Assembly (NCBI GenBank): GCA_002366755.1
Contig: DFBV01000078.1
Coordinates: forward strand, 1 to 10,165
DNA from: Anaerolineales bacterium UBA3071
Lineage (GTDB): Bacteria > Chloroflexota > Anaerolineae > UBA3071
Length of the DNA stretch: 10,165 nt
Direction of reading: 5' to 3'
The number at the start of each line of letters is the position of its first letter. Position 1 is the stretch's first letter. A program made the position numbers and the translations under genes. Shown here one piece after another: positions 1 through 7,761 of this stretch. The notes beneath the pieces were generated by a model that saw only the letters and a list, made by a program, of their open reading frames with translations, was not told the DNA's origin and did not search any database.

Positions 1-74
1 TTCTCGGGCTCGACCCTGGCGCTGTGCGCGCGGTCATCGTCGGCGTGGTGGACGAGGTGGCGTTGGGTGGGTAA
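1..74 (+). CDS. 3' tail of an unidentified gene (partial)
   Basis: An open frame runs from the left edge to a TAA at 72-74. It encodes about 23 residues ending in ...VDEVALGG, with Ala, Val and Gly predominating and frequent G/C in third codon positions, as in the neighbouring genes. The frame suits the C-terminal end of a cytoplasmic protein whose body lies outside the window. Its orientation makes it convergent with tpiA. I do not recognise the family: the tail is too short, and another frame could be the real one. The support is only the reading frame, its composition and its stop just before a hairpin-rich spacer. Confidence 0.4.
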   Translation, partial: LGLDPGAVRAVIVGVVDEVALGG

Positions 75-99
75 CGCACGTCGACTCGAGTGCCTCTCA

Positions 100-119
100 G
101 CCACGAATGAATTCGTGGC
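100..119. repeat. Perfect 8-bp hairpin with TGAA loop
   Basis: GCCACGAA (100-107) and TTCGTGGC (112-119) are perfect inverted repeats around the loop TGAA. The hairpin begins 25 nt after the stop at 72-74 and lies in the spacer between two convergent genes. No T-run follows it on either strand, so it is not a textbook intrinsic terminator. It may act as a 3'-end stabilising structure or as part of a bidirectional termination region together with the hairpin at 131-148. Confidence 0.5.
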
Positions 120-130
120 CTGCTACTCAA

Positions 131-148
131 AACGTGTTGAAACACGTT
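131..148 (-). terminator. Hairpin, possible terminator of tpiA
   Basis: AACGTGT (131-137) and ACACGTT (142-148) pair around a TGAA loop on the + strand (TTCA on the minus strand). Read on the minus strand, the stem runs into TTTT, with two of these T's in the stem, about 80 nt beyond the tpiA stop. That fits a weak intrinsic terminator for tpiA. The stem is short and the U-tract poor, so Rho-dependent ending is equally possible. Confidence 0.35.
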
Positions 149-226
149 GCCAGTTGGAAGCGTTGATCGCTCATCGTCACACTTCCCACACGCTCCAACC
201 CGCACAGGTGATCCAAGTTCCCGTGT

Positions 227-1042
227 TCAGGTACGTTTTGACCAGCATCGGGCCAACGCCGCCTGCCGCACCAGTTCCACAAAGTCCGGCTTGAGGCTGG
301 CCCCACCCACTAGCGCGCCATCCACCTCCGGCATAGACATGAAGGCGGCGATGTTCTCCAGGTTAACGCTGCCGCCGTATTGCACCCGCACAGCCGCGGC
401 GGTGGCCTCTCCAAACACCTCAGCGATGGCCCCTCGGATCGTGAGCCCGATGATGCGGTTCGCGTCCGCCGGGGTCGCTGCTTTCCCCGTGCCGATAGCC
501 CAGAGGGGCTCGTAGGCGATCACGCACCTCTCCACCTGTTTCGCCGTCAGACCCTCGAGCGCCGCACGCACCTGCCCGCCGACAAACTCGTGGGTCTGGC
601 CGGCCTCATTCTGTGCCAGGTTCTCCCCCACGCAGATGATGGGGATGAGATCGTGTGCCAGGGCGGCGTGCACCTTGCGGTTGACGGCGGTATCGTTCTC
701 AACGCTGACCTGTGCGGCGTGATCAGGAAAGGCGACACGCCCGGTACGACGCTCGGAGTGGCCCAAGATGACGTATTGGCACAACCCCGCCAGCATGGCA
801 GGGGAGACCTCGCCGGTGTATGCGCCCCGATCATCCCAGTGCATCGTCTGTGCTCCCAGGCCGATGTGCGTGGGGCGCAGTATATCAGCCACGGCGGCCA
901 GCACGGTGAAGGGCGGGCACAACACGCGCTCGACGCCTTCGATCTCGTTCAGGCGATGCCGGATGCTGCGCACAAAGGCCAATGCTTCGTCAACTCGGCC
1001 CAGATTCATCTTCCAATTGCCAGCGATGATGGGGATTCGCAT
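227..1042 (-). CDS. tpiA: Triosephosphate isomerase
   Basis: Cytoplasmic glycolytic enzyme that interconverts dihydroxyacetone phosphate and glyceraldehyde 3-phosphate. The 271-residue product has all the TIM landmarks: AGNWKMN with Asn9 and Lys11, ILGHSERR with the electrophilic His95, AYEPLWAIGTGK with catalytic Glu178 followed by the flexible lid loop, and the phosphate-binding YGGSV (222-226) and GGASL (246-250). The start at 1042 is chosen because the conserved strand MRIPIIAGNWKMN begins there and GAGG (1050-1053) sits 7 nt upstream. In-frame ATGs at 1066 and 1093 only add an unconserved leader. The protein is about 20 residues longer than the usual ~250. Roughly 11 of these lie between HSERR and VNRKV (residues ~100-114), where the family normally has a short segment containing YFGE, and others are at the C-terminus. 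The active site looks intact, so I expect a functional enzyme. The gene is divergent from the PBP gene and has its own promoter at 1137-1166. Confidence 0.96.
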   Translation of the reverse strand: MRIPIIAGNWKMNLGRVDEALAFVRSIRHRLNEIEGVERVLCPPFTVLAAVADILRPTHIGLGAQTMHWDDRGAYTGEVSPAMLAGLCQYVILGHSERRTGRVAFPDHAAQVSVENDTAVNRKVHAALAHDLIPIICVGENLAQNEAGQTHEFVGGQVRAALEGLTAKQVERCVIAYEPLWAIGTGKAATPADANRIIGLTIRGAIAEVFGEATAAAVRVQYGGSVNLENIAAFMSMPEVDGALVGGASLKPDFVELVRQAALARCWSKRT

Positions 1043-1093
1043 TCTGTTGCCTCGAAAGGAAGTCATCTCCTGCGTGTAAGGACGTGATACCAA

Positions 1094-1117
1094 AATCGCC
1101 AGACGGTCTGGGCGATT
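1094..1117 (-). other. Hairpin in the tpiA 5' leader
   Basis: AATCGCC-AG (1094-1102) pairs with CT-GGCGATT (1108-1117, one bulged G at 1110) around a 5-nt loop. It lies between the predicted tpiA promoter and the tpiA ribosome-binding site. On the minus strand the stem runs into TTTT, two of these bases being in the stem. It could therefore be a weak attenuator or simply an mRNA-stabilising 5' structure. No ligand-binding riboswitch consensus is recognised. Confidence 0.4.
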
Positions 1118-1136
1118 CTCTCTCGCGTCTGCCGCA

Positions 1137-1166
1137 AGTATACCTCAGCTCTGCTCACCCTGTCAA
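1137..1166 (-). promoter_or_regulatory. Predicted sigma70-type promoter of tpiA
   Basis: On the minus strand, TTGACA (1166-1161) is an exact -35 consensus. It is followed after 18 bp by TATACT (1142-1137), a one-mismatch -10. Transcription would start near 1130, giving a leader of about 88 nt before the tpiA ATG at 1042. It lies back to back with the PBP promoter, with 24 bp between the two -35 boxes. Confidence 0.6.
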
Positions 1167-1190
1167 GGAAGCGGGCGAGGATAGCGCAAT

Positions 1191-1218
1191 TTGACGCCGC
1201 CTGTCAACGCGCTATAAT
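1191..1218 (+). promoter_or_regulatory. Predicted sigma70-type promoter of the PBP gene
   Basis: TTGACG (1191-1196), one mismatch from the -35 consensus, is followed after 16 bp by a perfect -10 TATAAT (1213-1218). The predicted start near 1225 gives a leader of about 90 nt before the ATG at 1315. No other coding feature lies between, so it most likely drives the PBP gene. Confidence 0.68.
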
Positions 1219-1314
1219 CATCAGATGCCGCCAGGGAACCTTGAGCGCCCTTTGTTCGTCTGAGATACTGGAAATGGCGATTCTGCTCGCTCAGTCAAAC
1301 GGATCCGAAACCTT

Positions 1315-4300
1315 ATGTCACCATCGTCATCGAATAACTATCGTTATCGTCAATACCAACGCACCCCGGCGGGACAGCCGTCGCGTCCGGGGCAGCAACC
1401 GCTGCGGCAACAGCAGCGGCAAGCAACACCGCCGCAGCGCCCAAAGACATCGGTGTTCCCAGGCGTACTGGCGGCTAGCCTGCTCTTGGCCGCGCTGCTC
1501 TTCTTCCTCTTCGCCGGTGCCATGCTGGCCTACGCTTCCATCGCCCGCGAGCTGCCCTTGCCGGAAGAGCTGGAAACCCTCACTGCCAGCTTCGCCAGCA
1601 CCGAGATCTACGACCGAGAGGGCAACCTGCTCAATGAGATCTTCGATCCGACAAGCGGGCGGCGCACTCGCGTGCCGCTGGATCGCGTGTCTCTCTACCT
1701 GATCCAGGCCACCATCGCCACCGAGGACGCCAACTTCTACGAGCACGCCGGCGTGGACCCCGCGGCCCTGCTGCGCATCATCTACCACGCCGTGCGGGAA
1801 CGAGAGGTCATCGGCGGCAGCACCATCCCCCAGCAGTTGGTCAAGTTGACCTTCCTCAGCCCTGAGCGCACCATCGTGCGCAAGGTCAAAGAAGGCATCC
1901 TGGCTGCGGAGATCACCCGCCGCTACCCCAAGGACACCATCCTGGAACTCTACCTCAACGAGATCACCTACGGCAACCTGGCCGTGGGCATCGAGGCGGC
2001 AGCGCAGACTTACTTCAGCAAGCGCGCATCAGATCTGACGCTGGCTGAGGCCTCACTGCTGGCCGGACTGCCCCAGGCTCCCAGCTACTACGATCCCTAC
2101 AGCAACCTCTGGGAACCCGACGGCGGCCCTGGCCCAGCCAAGCAGCGGCAGGGAGTCGTGCTGGGGCTGATGGTCAAACAGGGCTACATCACCCCGGAGG
2201 AAGCAAACGCCGCCTGGTTTCAGCAACTGGAACTCACTCCGCCCCGCTACCAGTTGAGAGCACCCCACTTCGTCATGTATGTGCGAGCGCTGCTGGAGGC
2301 CGAGTTCGGTCCGGAGATGGTGTACAAGGGCGGCTTGCGCGTCTACACCACGCTCGACCCTGACCTGCAAGAACTGGCGCAGCGTGTGGCGCGGGAGCAG
2401 ATTGACCGCCTGCAAGGACGTAACGTCAGCAACGCAGCGCTGGTCGCCCTGCAGCCTCAGACCGGCGAGATCCTGGCCATGTTGGGCAGTGTGGACTTCA
2501 ACGACCCCGATATTGACGGGCAGGTGAATGTGACGCTGCGCCAGCGGCAGCCCGGCTCGGCCATCAAGCCGCTCACCTACCTGGCGACCTTCGAGAAACA
2601 GCCCGATTGGTGGACGCCGGCTACCCTCATCGAAGACGTGCGCACTGAGTTCCCCGACGGGGCCAACCCGCCCTACGTGCCGGTCAACTACGACGGCAAG
2701 GAGCATGGCTGGGTCACCACGCGCTCGGCACTGGCCAACTCCTACAACATCCCAGCCGTGAAGGCGCTGCAGCACGTGGGGGTGCCGGCGCTGCGGGACG
2801 TGGCCTATCGTCTGGGCATCACCACCCTCACGCGACCGGACTACGGCCTCTCCCTCACGCTGGGTGGAGGCGAGGTGACCTTGCTGGAGATGACCGGAGC
2901 GTACGCTGCTTTCGCCAACGGCGGCGTGCGCGTGCCGCCTGTGGCCATCCTACACGCCAAGAGCGCCGATGGACAGGTGCTGGCCGAGTACACGCCCCCG
3001 GCGGGCGAGCAAGTGATGTCGCCTCAGCACGCCTACCTCATCACCTCCATCCTGTCCGATAATGAGGCACGCACACCAGCCTTTGGGGCTAACAGTTCGC
3101 TGCGACTCTCTCGCCCTGCGGCGGCCAAGACGGGCACCACCAACGATTTCCGCGACAACTGGACTGTTGGCTACACCCCGGAGCTGGCGGTTGGCGTCTG
3201 GGTGGGCAACAACGACAACTCAGAGATGACAGGAGTCTCCGGCATCACCGGCGCAGCGCCCATCTGGCACGATGTCATGGAGGGAGCGCCGGCTCACAGC
3301 GAGGTGCGGGATTTCCCCGTGCCCGAGGGTGTCCGCATCATCGAAATCTGCGAACTCACCGGCGCGGTGCCCGATTCCACCTGCCCACCCGACAAGCGCC
3401 GCCCCGAGGTCTTCGCCGAAGGGCAACTGCCGCCGGGGGCCGATAGCGAACACTACAGCGTGCTGGTGCTGCAACCCACCGACGGCGAGACGGTGCAAGG
3501 CGTGGTGCACGTCGTCGGCAGGGTGCAGATCCCCGAATTCGACCACTACGTGGTGGAATACGGAGAGACGCACGCGCCGCAAGCCTGGGGCCGGGTGGGC
3601 GAGCCCGGCCGCTCTCCCGTGGAGGCGGGGCTGCTGGCCGAGTGGGATACGCGTACCCTGAGCAAGGAGGGACCGCACGTGCTGCGTGTGGTGGCAGTGG
3701 ACAAACGCGGGCGACGCTACGAATCGGACGCCGTGCGCCTGCAGGTGGCCATTCCCACGCCGACACCGGAACCCACATCCACACCCACGGGCACGCCAAC
3801 TTCGTCGCCCACAAGCACGTCCACGGTGACGACCACGCCGACGACCACTGCCACTGCCACCAGCAGGGCCGCGCTGACAGTGACGCCTACGGCGACCATC
3901 ACCGCAACGCCGACGGCCACGCTAACGCCCAGCGCGGTTGTCACGCCAACTTCATCGCCGACAAGGCCCACGCTCGCGCCTACGCCAACGCCGACGCCCG
4001 GTGCGGAAGTCACGGCAACGCCGACGGCGACGCCCACACCTACAGCAGCTCTCAACGCCCGCATCGACCAGCCACTGACAGGCAGCACCGTCAGTGGGCG
4101 AGTGCAAATCTGGGGCGAGGCAGCGGGCAGCGGCTTTGCTGGCTACAGGCTGGAATATGGTGTGGGCCTACTGCCCGACACGTGGCAGCCCATTGCCGAA
4201 GGAACCACCCCGATGATCAGCGGCCTGCTGGCACGCTGGCCCACGTTGGGCCTCGACGATGGTGATTACACGCTGCGACTGACCGTATTCGACGGCGCCG

Positions 4301-4605
4301 TCAGTGAGGAAGCGGACTCGATTTCCGTGAAGGTGGACAACACGGCGCCGGTGGTCCAATGGGTGTTCCCTGCCGAAGGGGCATTGCTGGATGCGGGGCC
4401 GGTGCGTCTGGTGGCGGAAGCATCGGACAACCTGGGGTTGGTACAGGTGGATTTCTTCGTGGGCGAGGAGTTGGTGGGCAGCGTCGCTGCGCCGCCGTTT
4501 GCCGTGGATTGGCAGGCCACGGCGGGAAGCTATCGGCTCAAGGTTGAAGCCCACGACCGTGCAGGCAGCACGGCGATCAGCGTAATACAAGTAGACGTGC
4601 AGTAG
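1315..4605 (+). CDS. Class A penicillin-binding protein (PBP1A family) with long Thr/Pro linker and C-terminal beta-domains
   Basis: Bifunctional peptidoglycan synthase that polymerises lipid II and cross-links stem peptides outside the membrane. The 1096 residues are: Gln/Pro/Arg-rich cytoplasmic tail (1-45); one membrane helix (~46-73); GT51 glycosyltransferase (~95-265) with EDANFYEHAG (catalytic Glu137), GGSTIPQQLVK and KVKEGILAAEITRRYPKD; transpeptidase (~370-660) with SAIK (nucleophile Ser415, Lys418), SYN (476-478) and KTGTT (605-609). A Cys679/Cys690 pair follows, in the ICxxTGxxxxxxC setting common after this domain. Beyond it come a ~98-residue beta-domain (714-811), a 100-residue Thr/Pro/Ser linker (813-912), a second copy of the same domain (914-1007) and an Ig-like domain (~1008-1096). 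All catalytic motifs are present. Typical PBP1A proteins are ~700-850 residues, and the excess is the tail. The start at 1315 precedes the tail and membrane helix; its Shine-Dalgarno is weak (GGA at 1301). The promoter is at 1191-1218 and the gene ends in the hairpin at 4629. Confidence 0.95.
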   Translation: MSPSSSNNYRYRQYQRTPAGQPSRPGQQPLRQQQRQATPPQRPKTSVFPGVLAASLLLAALLFFLFAGAMLAYASIARELPLPEELETLTASFASTEIYDREGNLLNEIFDPTSGRRTRVPLDRVSLYLIQATIATEDANFYEHAGVDPAALLRIIYHAVREREVIGGSTIPQQLVKLTFLSPERTIVRKVKEGILAAEITRRYPKDTILELYLNEITYGNLAVGIEAAAQTYFSKRASDLTLAEASLLAGLPQAPSYYDPYSNLWEPDGGPGPAKQRQGVVLGLMVKQGYITPEEANAAWFQQLELTPPRYQLRAPHFVMYVRALLEAEFGPEMVYKGGLRVYTTLDPDLQELAQRVAREQIDRLQGRNVSNAALVALQPQTGEILAMLGSVDFNDPDIDGQVNVTLRQRQPGSAIKPLTYLATFEKQPDWWTPATLIEDVRTEFPDGANPPYVPVNYDGKEHGWVTTRSALANSYNIPAVKALQHVGVPALRDVAYRLGITTLTRPDYGLSLTLGGGEVTLLEMTGAYAAFANGGVRVPPVAILHAKSADGQVLAEYTPPAGEQVMSPQHAYLITSILSDNEARTPAFGANSSLRLSRPAAAKTGTTNDFRDNWTVGYTPELAVGVWVGNNDNSEMTGVSGITGAAPIWHDVMEGAPAHSEVRDFPVPEGVRIIEICELTGAVPDSTCPPDKRRPEVFAEGQLPPGADSEHYSVLVLQPTDGETVQGVVHVVGRVQIPEFDHYVVEYGETHAPQAWGRVGEPGRSPVEAGLLAEWDTRTLSKEGPHVLRVVAVDKRGRRYESDAVRLQVAIPTPTPEPTSTPTGTPTSSPTSTSTVTTTPTTTATATSRAALTVTPTATITATPTATLTPSAVVTPTSSPTRPTLAPTPTPTPGAEVTATPTATPTPTAALNARIDQPLTGSTVSGRVQIWGEAAGSGFAGYRLEYGVGLLPDTWQPIAEGTTPMISGLLARWPTLGLDDGDYTLRLTVFDGAVSEEADSISVKVDNTAPVVQWVFPAEGALLDAGPVRLVAEASDNLGLVQVDFFVGEELVGSVAAPPFAVDWQATAGSYRLKVEAHDRAGSTAISVIQVDVQ
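3751..4050 (+). repeat. Low-complexity Thr/Pro-coding segment inside the PBP gene
   Basis: About 300 bp built from short ACGCC/CCGAC/ACC-type units encode residues 813-912, almost only Thr, Pro, Ser, Ala and Val, with many TPT and TAT triplets. There is no fixed repeat period, so it is degenerate low complexity and not a clean tandem array. It probably forms an extended extracellular spacer. Such a segment can change length by slippage. In other frames it yields long spurious open frames, such as Gly/Val-rich ones on the minus strand. Confidence 0.8.
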
Positions 4606-4628
4606 CGCTGGAGGCCAAAACCCCGGTT

Positions 4629-4671
4629 CCCCCCCCTTTCATCCCCCCCAATGGGGGGGAAAGAGGGGGGG
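4629..4671. repeat. C/G-run hairpin repeat, copy 1
   Basis: The unit reads C8-TTTCAT-C7-AAT-G7-AAAGA-G7 on the + strand. The inner C7 (4643-4649) and G7 (4653-4659) form a perfect stem around AAT. The outer C8 (4629-4636) and G7 (4665-4671) can form a second stem across an internal loop. The same unit occurs in the same orientation at 7477-7521, with one more base in each outer run. The flanks of the two copies are unrelated, so this is a dispersed element and not part of a larger duplication. This copy lies between convergent genes. Confidence 0.9.
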
Positions 4672-4680
4672 TTCTTTGTT
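4629..4680 (+). terminator. Probable terminator of the PBP gene
   Basis: The very strong C/G hairpin begins 24 nt after the PBP stop and is followed immediately by TTCTTTGTTT (4672-4681), giving a GC-rich stem plus a T-rich tract on the + strand. On the minus strand no U-tract directly follows the stem (AACCGGGGTTTT), so it is less convincing as terminator for the opposing M23 gene. The role is inferred from position and shape; the second copy of the repeat has no T-tract. Confidence 0.5.
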
Positions 4681-4714
4681 TCACATCAGCTCATGCACGC
4701 CAGCGTCATAGGCA

Positions 4715-6025
4715 TCACTGTGATGTGACGGACAGAAAACACAGGGGGTTGCGATGAACGCGGTCGTAGCGGATCTCGAAGTGCAGATGTACGCCAGTGG
4801 TCATCCCTGTCGCCCCTGCAGCACCGATCCGCTGGCCTTGCGCCACAACAGCTCCCGGCTGCACCGAAATACTGCTCAAATGAGCATACAGGGTGCTAAA
4901 GCCATTTCCGTGGTTGATGACGACGTAGTTCCCGTAGCCACCATTATAACCGCCAACCTGGGCAACCGACACGGTGCCTGAGTCAGCTGCCAGCACTGGC
5001 GTCCCCAGCCATGCACCGATATCTATGCCCTTATGGGGCCACGGCCGCGGTGTGCCGCCCGGCCTACCACCAATCGTCGTAGTATTGAACCAATCCAGTA
5101 TCTGTATGCTTCCGCTGACCGGCCAGGCGAAGCGTCCAGTGCCCACGCTGCTGGGCTCCGACGGTTCGCCTGCGTAGGCCAAGATCTTTGTCAGGATGTT
5201 CTCTTTCACGCCGCCGGGGATAATCAGCACCTGCCCTGGCGTCAGGGGCGAGTTCACATCTTCCAGCCCGTTGAGCTCCCAGCCCGAAATGTCTTCCGCC
5301 TGCACCTTGTACTTCCAGGCGATGTCGTCGAGGGTATCCCCTTCCTCTACAGTGTGATGCACGCCATCCACGGGCAAGATCATCAACTCCTGACCCACCC
5401 GTAGCAACTGGGGGCACAACTCCAATCCCCCGGCCCACATCACCGTATCCAGCGTCAATCCATATCTGTCAGCGATGCCGCTGAGCGTATCTCCTGCCTG
5501 GACGGTATAGATGATGATCCCGAGGCGGGGGCGATCGGGGATGGTGGTGAAGGGGACAGCCGCTCGCATCAGCGAATCGCTCGATCCCAGCCGGCTGCCG
5601 CCTCGGTTGGGCCAGAAAGAGATCAGCGGCAATGCCTCATCCTCAAGACCTGCGGCCGACGGCTGAGGTGGCTCAGGACGCGTCAACTCCCACCGCGGCA
5701 TGTTCACCTGGCTGAGGAAAAGCACCAGCGCGACCACAAGGACAACGGCCACGTGGGAGGCCAGTCGCACGGGGGTGAAATCGCTGAAATAGCCACGCAC
5801 GAACGCGGCGAACCGAGCCCAGACGTCCCGCTCGAAGCTCAGTTCGTCATCAGCCGCCACCACTTCCGCATCACCGCGCGGATCGGCTGGCGGGGACACA
5901 GTACCGTCTTCGCTGGAAGCTGGGGATAACATTTCGAGCATACGCTCCTGTCTCCGGATGGGTTCGAACACTCTGCTGGACACCTGGCTGGCCACACATC
6001 GCTGCCTGCCAACGTCCCCAATCAT
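4715..6025 (-). CDS. Membrane-anchored LysM-M23 family peptidase
   Basis: Predicted cell-wall protein of 436 residues. An Asp/Glu-rich N-terminal cytoplasmic part is followed by one membrane helix (~90-105) and an extracytoplasmic region. That region has two LysM peptidoglycan-binding modules (~172-217, YTVQAGDTLSGIADRYG...; ~223-269, HTVEEGDTLDDIAWKYK...) and an M23 domain (~298-430). The zinc and catalytic residues of active lysostaphin-type endopeptidases are all visible: His331 and Asp335 in HKGIDIG, His381 in YAHL, and His413 and His415 in HLHFE. It is therefore expected to cut peptide cross-links and not merely to act as an EnvC/NlpD-like activator; its substrate bond is not deducible. 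The longest ATG is 20 nt after the rho stop. An alternative ATG at 5941 (residue 29) has AGGAG very close upstream and cannot be excluded. Co-transcription with rho is likely from the spacing. The C-terminus ends soon after the last strand with no extra domain. Confidence 0.92.
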   Translation of the reverse strand: MIGDVGRQRCVASQVSSRVFEPIRRQERMLEMLSPASSEDGTVSPPADPRGDAEVVAADDELSFERDVWARFAAFVRGYFSDFTPVRLASHVAVVLVVALVLFLSQVNMPRWELTRPEPPQPSAAGLEDEALPLISFWPNRGGSRLGSSDSLMRAAVPFTTIPDRPRLGIIIYTVQAGDTLSGIADRYGLTLDTVMWAGGLELCPQLLRVGQELMILPVDGVHHTVEEGDTLDDIAWKYKVQAEDISGWELNGLEDVNSPLTPGQVLIIPGGVKENILTKILAYAGEPSEPSSVGTGRFAWPVSGSIQILDWFNTTTIGGRPGGTPRPWPHKGIDIGAWLGTPVLAADSGTVSVAQVGGYNGGYGNYVVINHGNGFSTLYAHLSSISVQPGAVVAQGQRIGAAGATGMTTGVHLHFEIRYDRVHRNPLCFLSVTSQ

Positions 6026-6045
6026 GCCACAGATTGCCTACGACG

Positions 6046-7320
<1,275 letters not shown>

Positions 7321-7693
7321 GGGCGTTGCACTCCCAACTGTGCCTTGCAATCTGAGGCTTCATCGGCCAGCCCGCCAAGCCGCTCCCAAGATGAGCCGCA
7401 GACAGGATAGCAATGCCGATCCACCGGGTTCTGTCACCAGGCGCTGAAGGACAACGGCGAGTCAACTGCTACGCCGCCCCCCCCCTTTCATCCCCCCCAA
7501 TGGGGGGGAAAGAGGGGGGGGCAAGGAGACGCCTAGTGTAGCCAAGAGTAATAGACAAATGGGAACGGACACTTGTGAGGGATGTACCAGCACAGTCAGG
7601 TAACGGTCAGAAGATCAACTTGCTGGCCGGGTGGTGTAGGGTTCAGAATACCTCTTCTGCGACGCGATGGACAACCTCTGTCCCTGCAAATAC
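7321..7693 (-). other. Long 5' leader upstream of rho
   Basis: This gene-free stretch between glpX and rho would be transcribed from the promoter at 7700-7728. I see no conserved coding frame in it. Two tiny minus-strand frames exist: a 9-codon ATG frame starting inside the repeat, and a 25-codon frame (7363-7286) that overlaps the rho start. Neither has a recognisable ribosome-binding site. Its main feature is the C/G hairpin repeat at 7477-7521, about 160 nt before the rho start. Rho is autogenously regulated through leader attenuation in E. coli, so a long structured leader here is suggestive. The function is inferred. Confidence 0.45.
7477..7521. repeat. C/G-run hairpin repeat, copy 2
   Basis: The unit reads C9-TTTCAT-C7-AAT-G7-AAAGA-G8 on the + strand. 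It is identical to the copy at 4629-4671 in every non-run base and in both inner runs, and differs only by one extra C and one extra G in the outer runs. It lies in the predicted rho leader, between co-directional genes, and lacks a T-tract on both sides. No target-site duplication is convincing. It may be a small non-autonomous dispersed hairpin element. Confidence 0.9.
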
Positions 7694-7699
7694 ACAGCT

Positions 7700-7728
7700 A
7701 TTATACCACAGTCTCTCCAAAAGGTCAA
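7700..7728 (-). promoter_or_regulatory. Predicted sigma70-type promoter of rho
   Basis: On the minus strand, TTGACC (7728-7723) and a perfect TATAAT (7705-7700) are separated by exactly 17 bp. The site lies 34 nt beyond the glpX stop, and the only gene downstream is rho. The predicted start is near 7693. No obvious intrinsic terminator lies between glpX and this site, so readthrough from glpX may add to rho expression. Confidence 0.7.
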
Positions 7729-7761
7729 ACTGACGACGCTTGTGTTCTCGTTAGCCCCTCA

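Noticed and set aside
3751..4050. Thr/Pro-coding segment considered as a CRISPR-like or tandem repeat array
   Set aside because: There is no fixed unit or spacer structure. It is in frame within the PBP gene and explained by a low-complexity protein linker.
3717..4088. Long Gly/Val-rich minus-strand frame opposite the PBP linker
   Set aside because: It is the antisense shadow of Thr/Pro codons (ACC/CCG read as GGT/CGG). It has no start signal or recognisable family.
4681..4728. 8-bp inverted repeat TCACATCA / TGATGTGA around the end of the M23 gene
   Set aside because: The 32-nt loop and short arms are close to what chance allows, one arm lies in coding sequence, and no T-tract follows.
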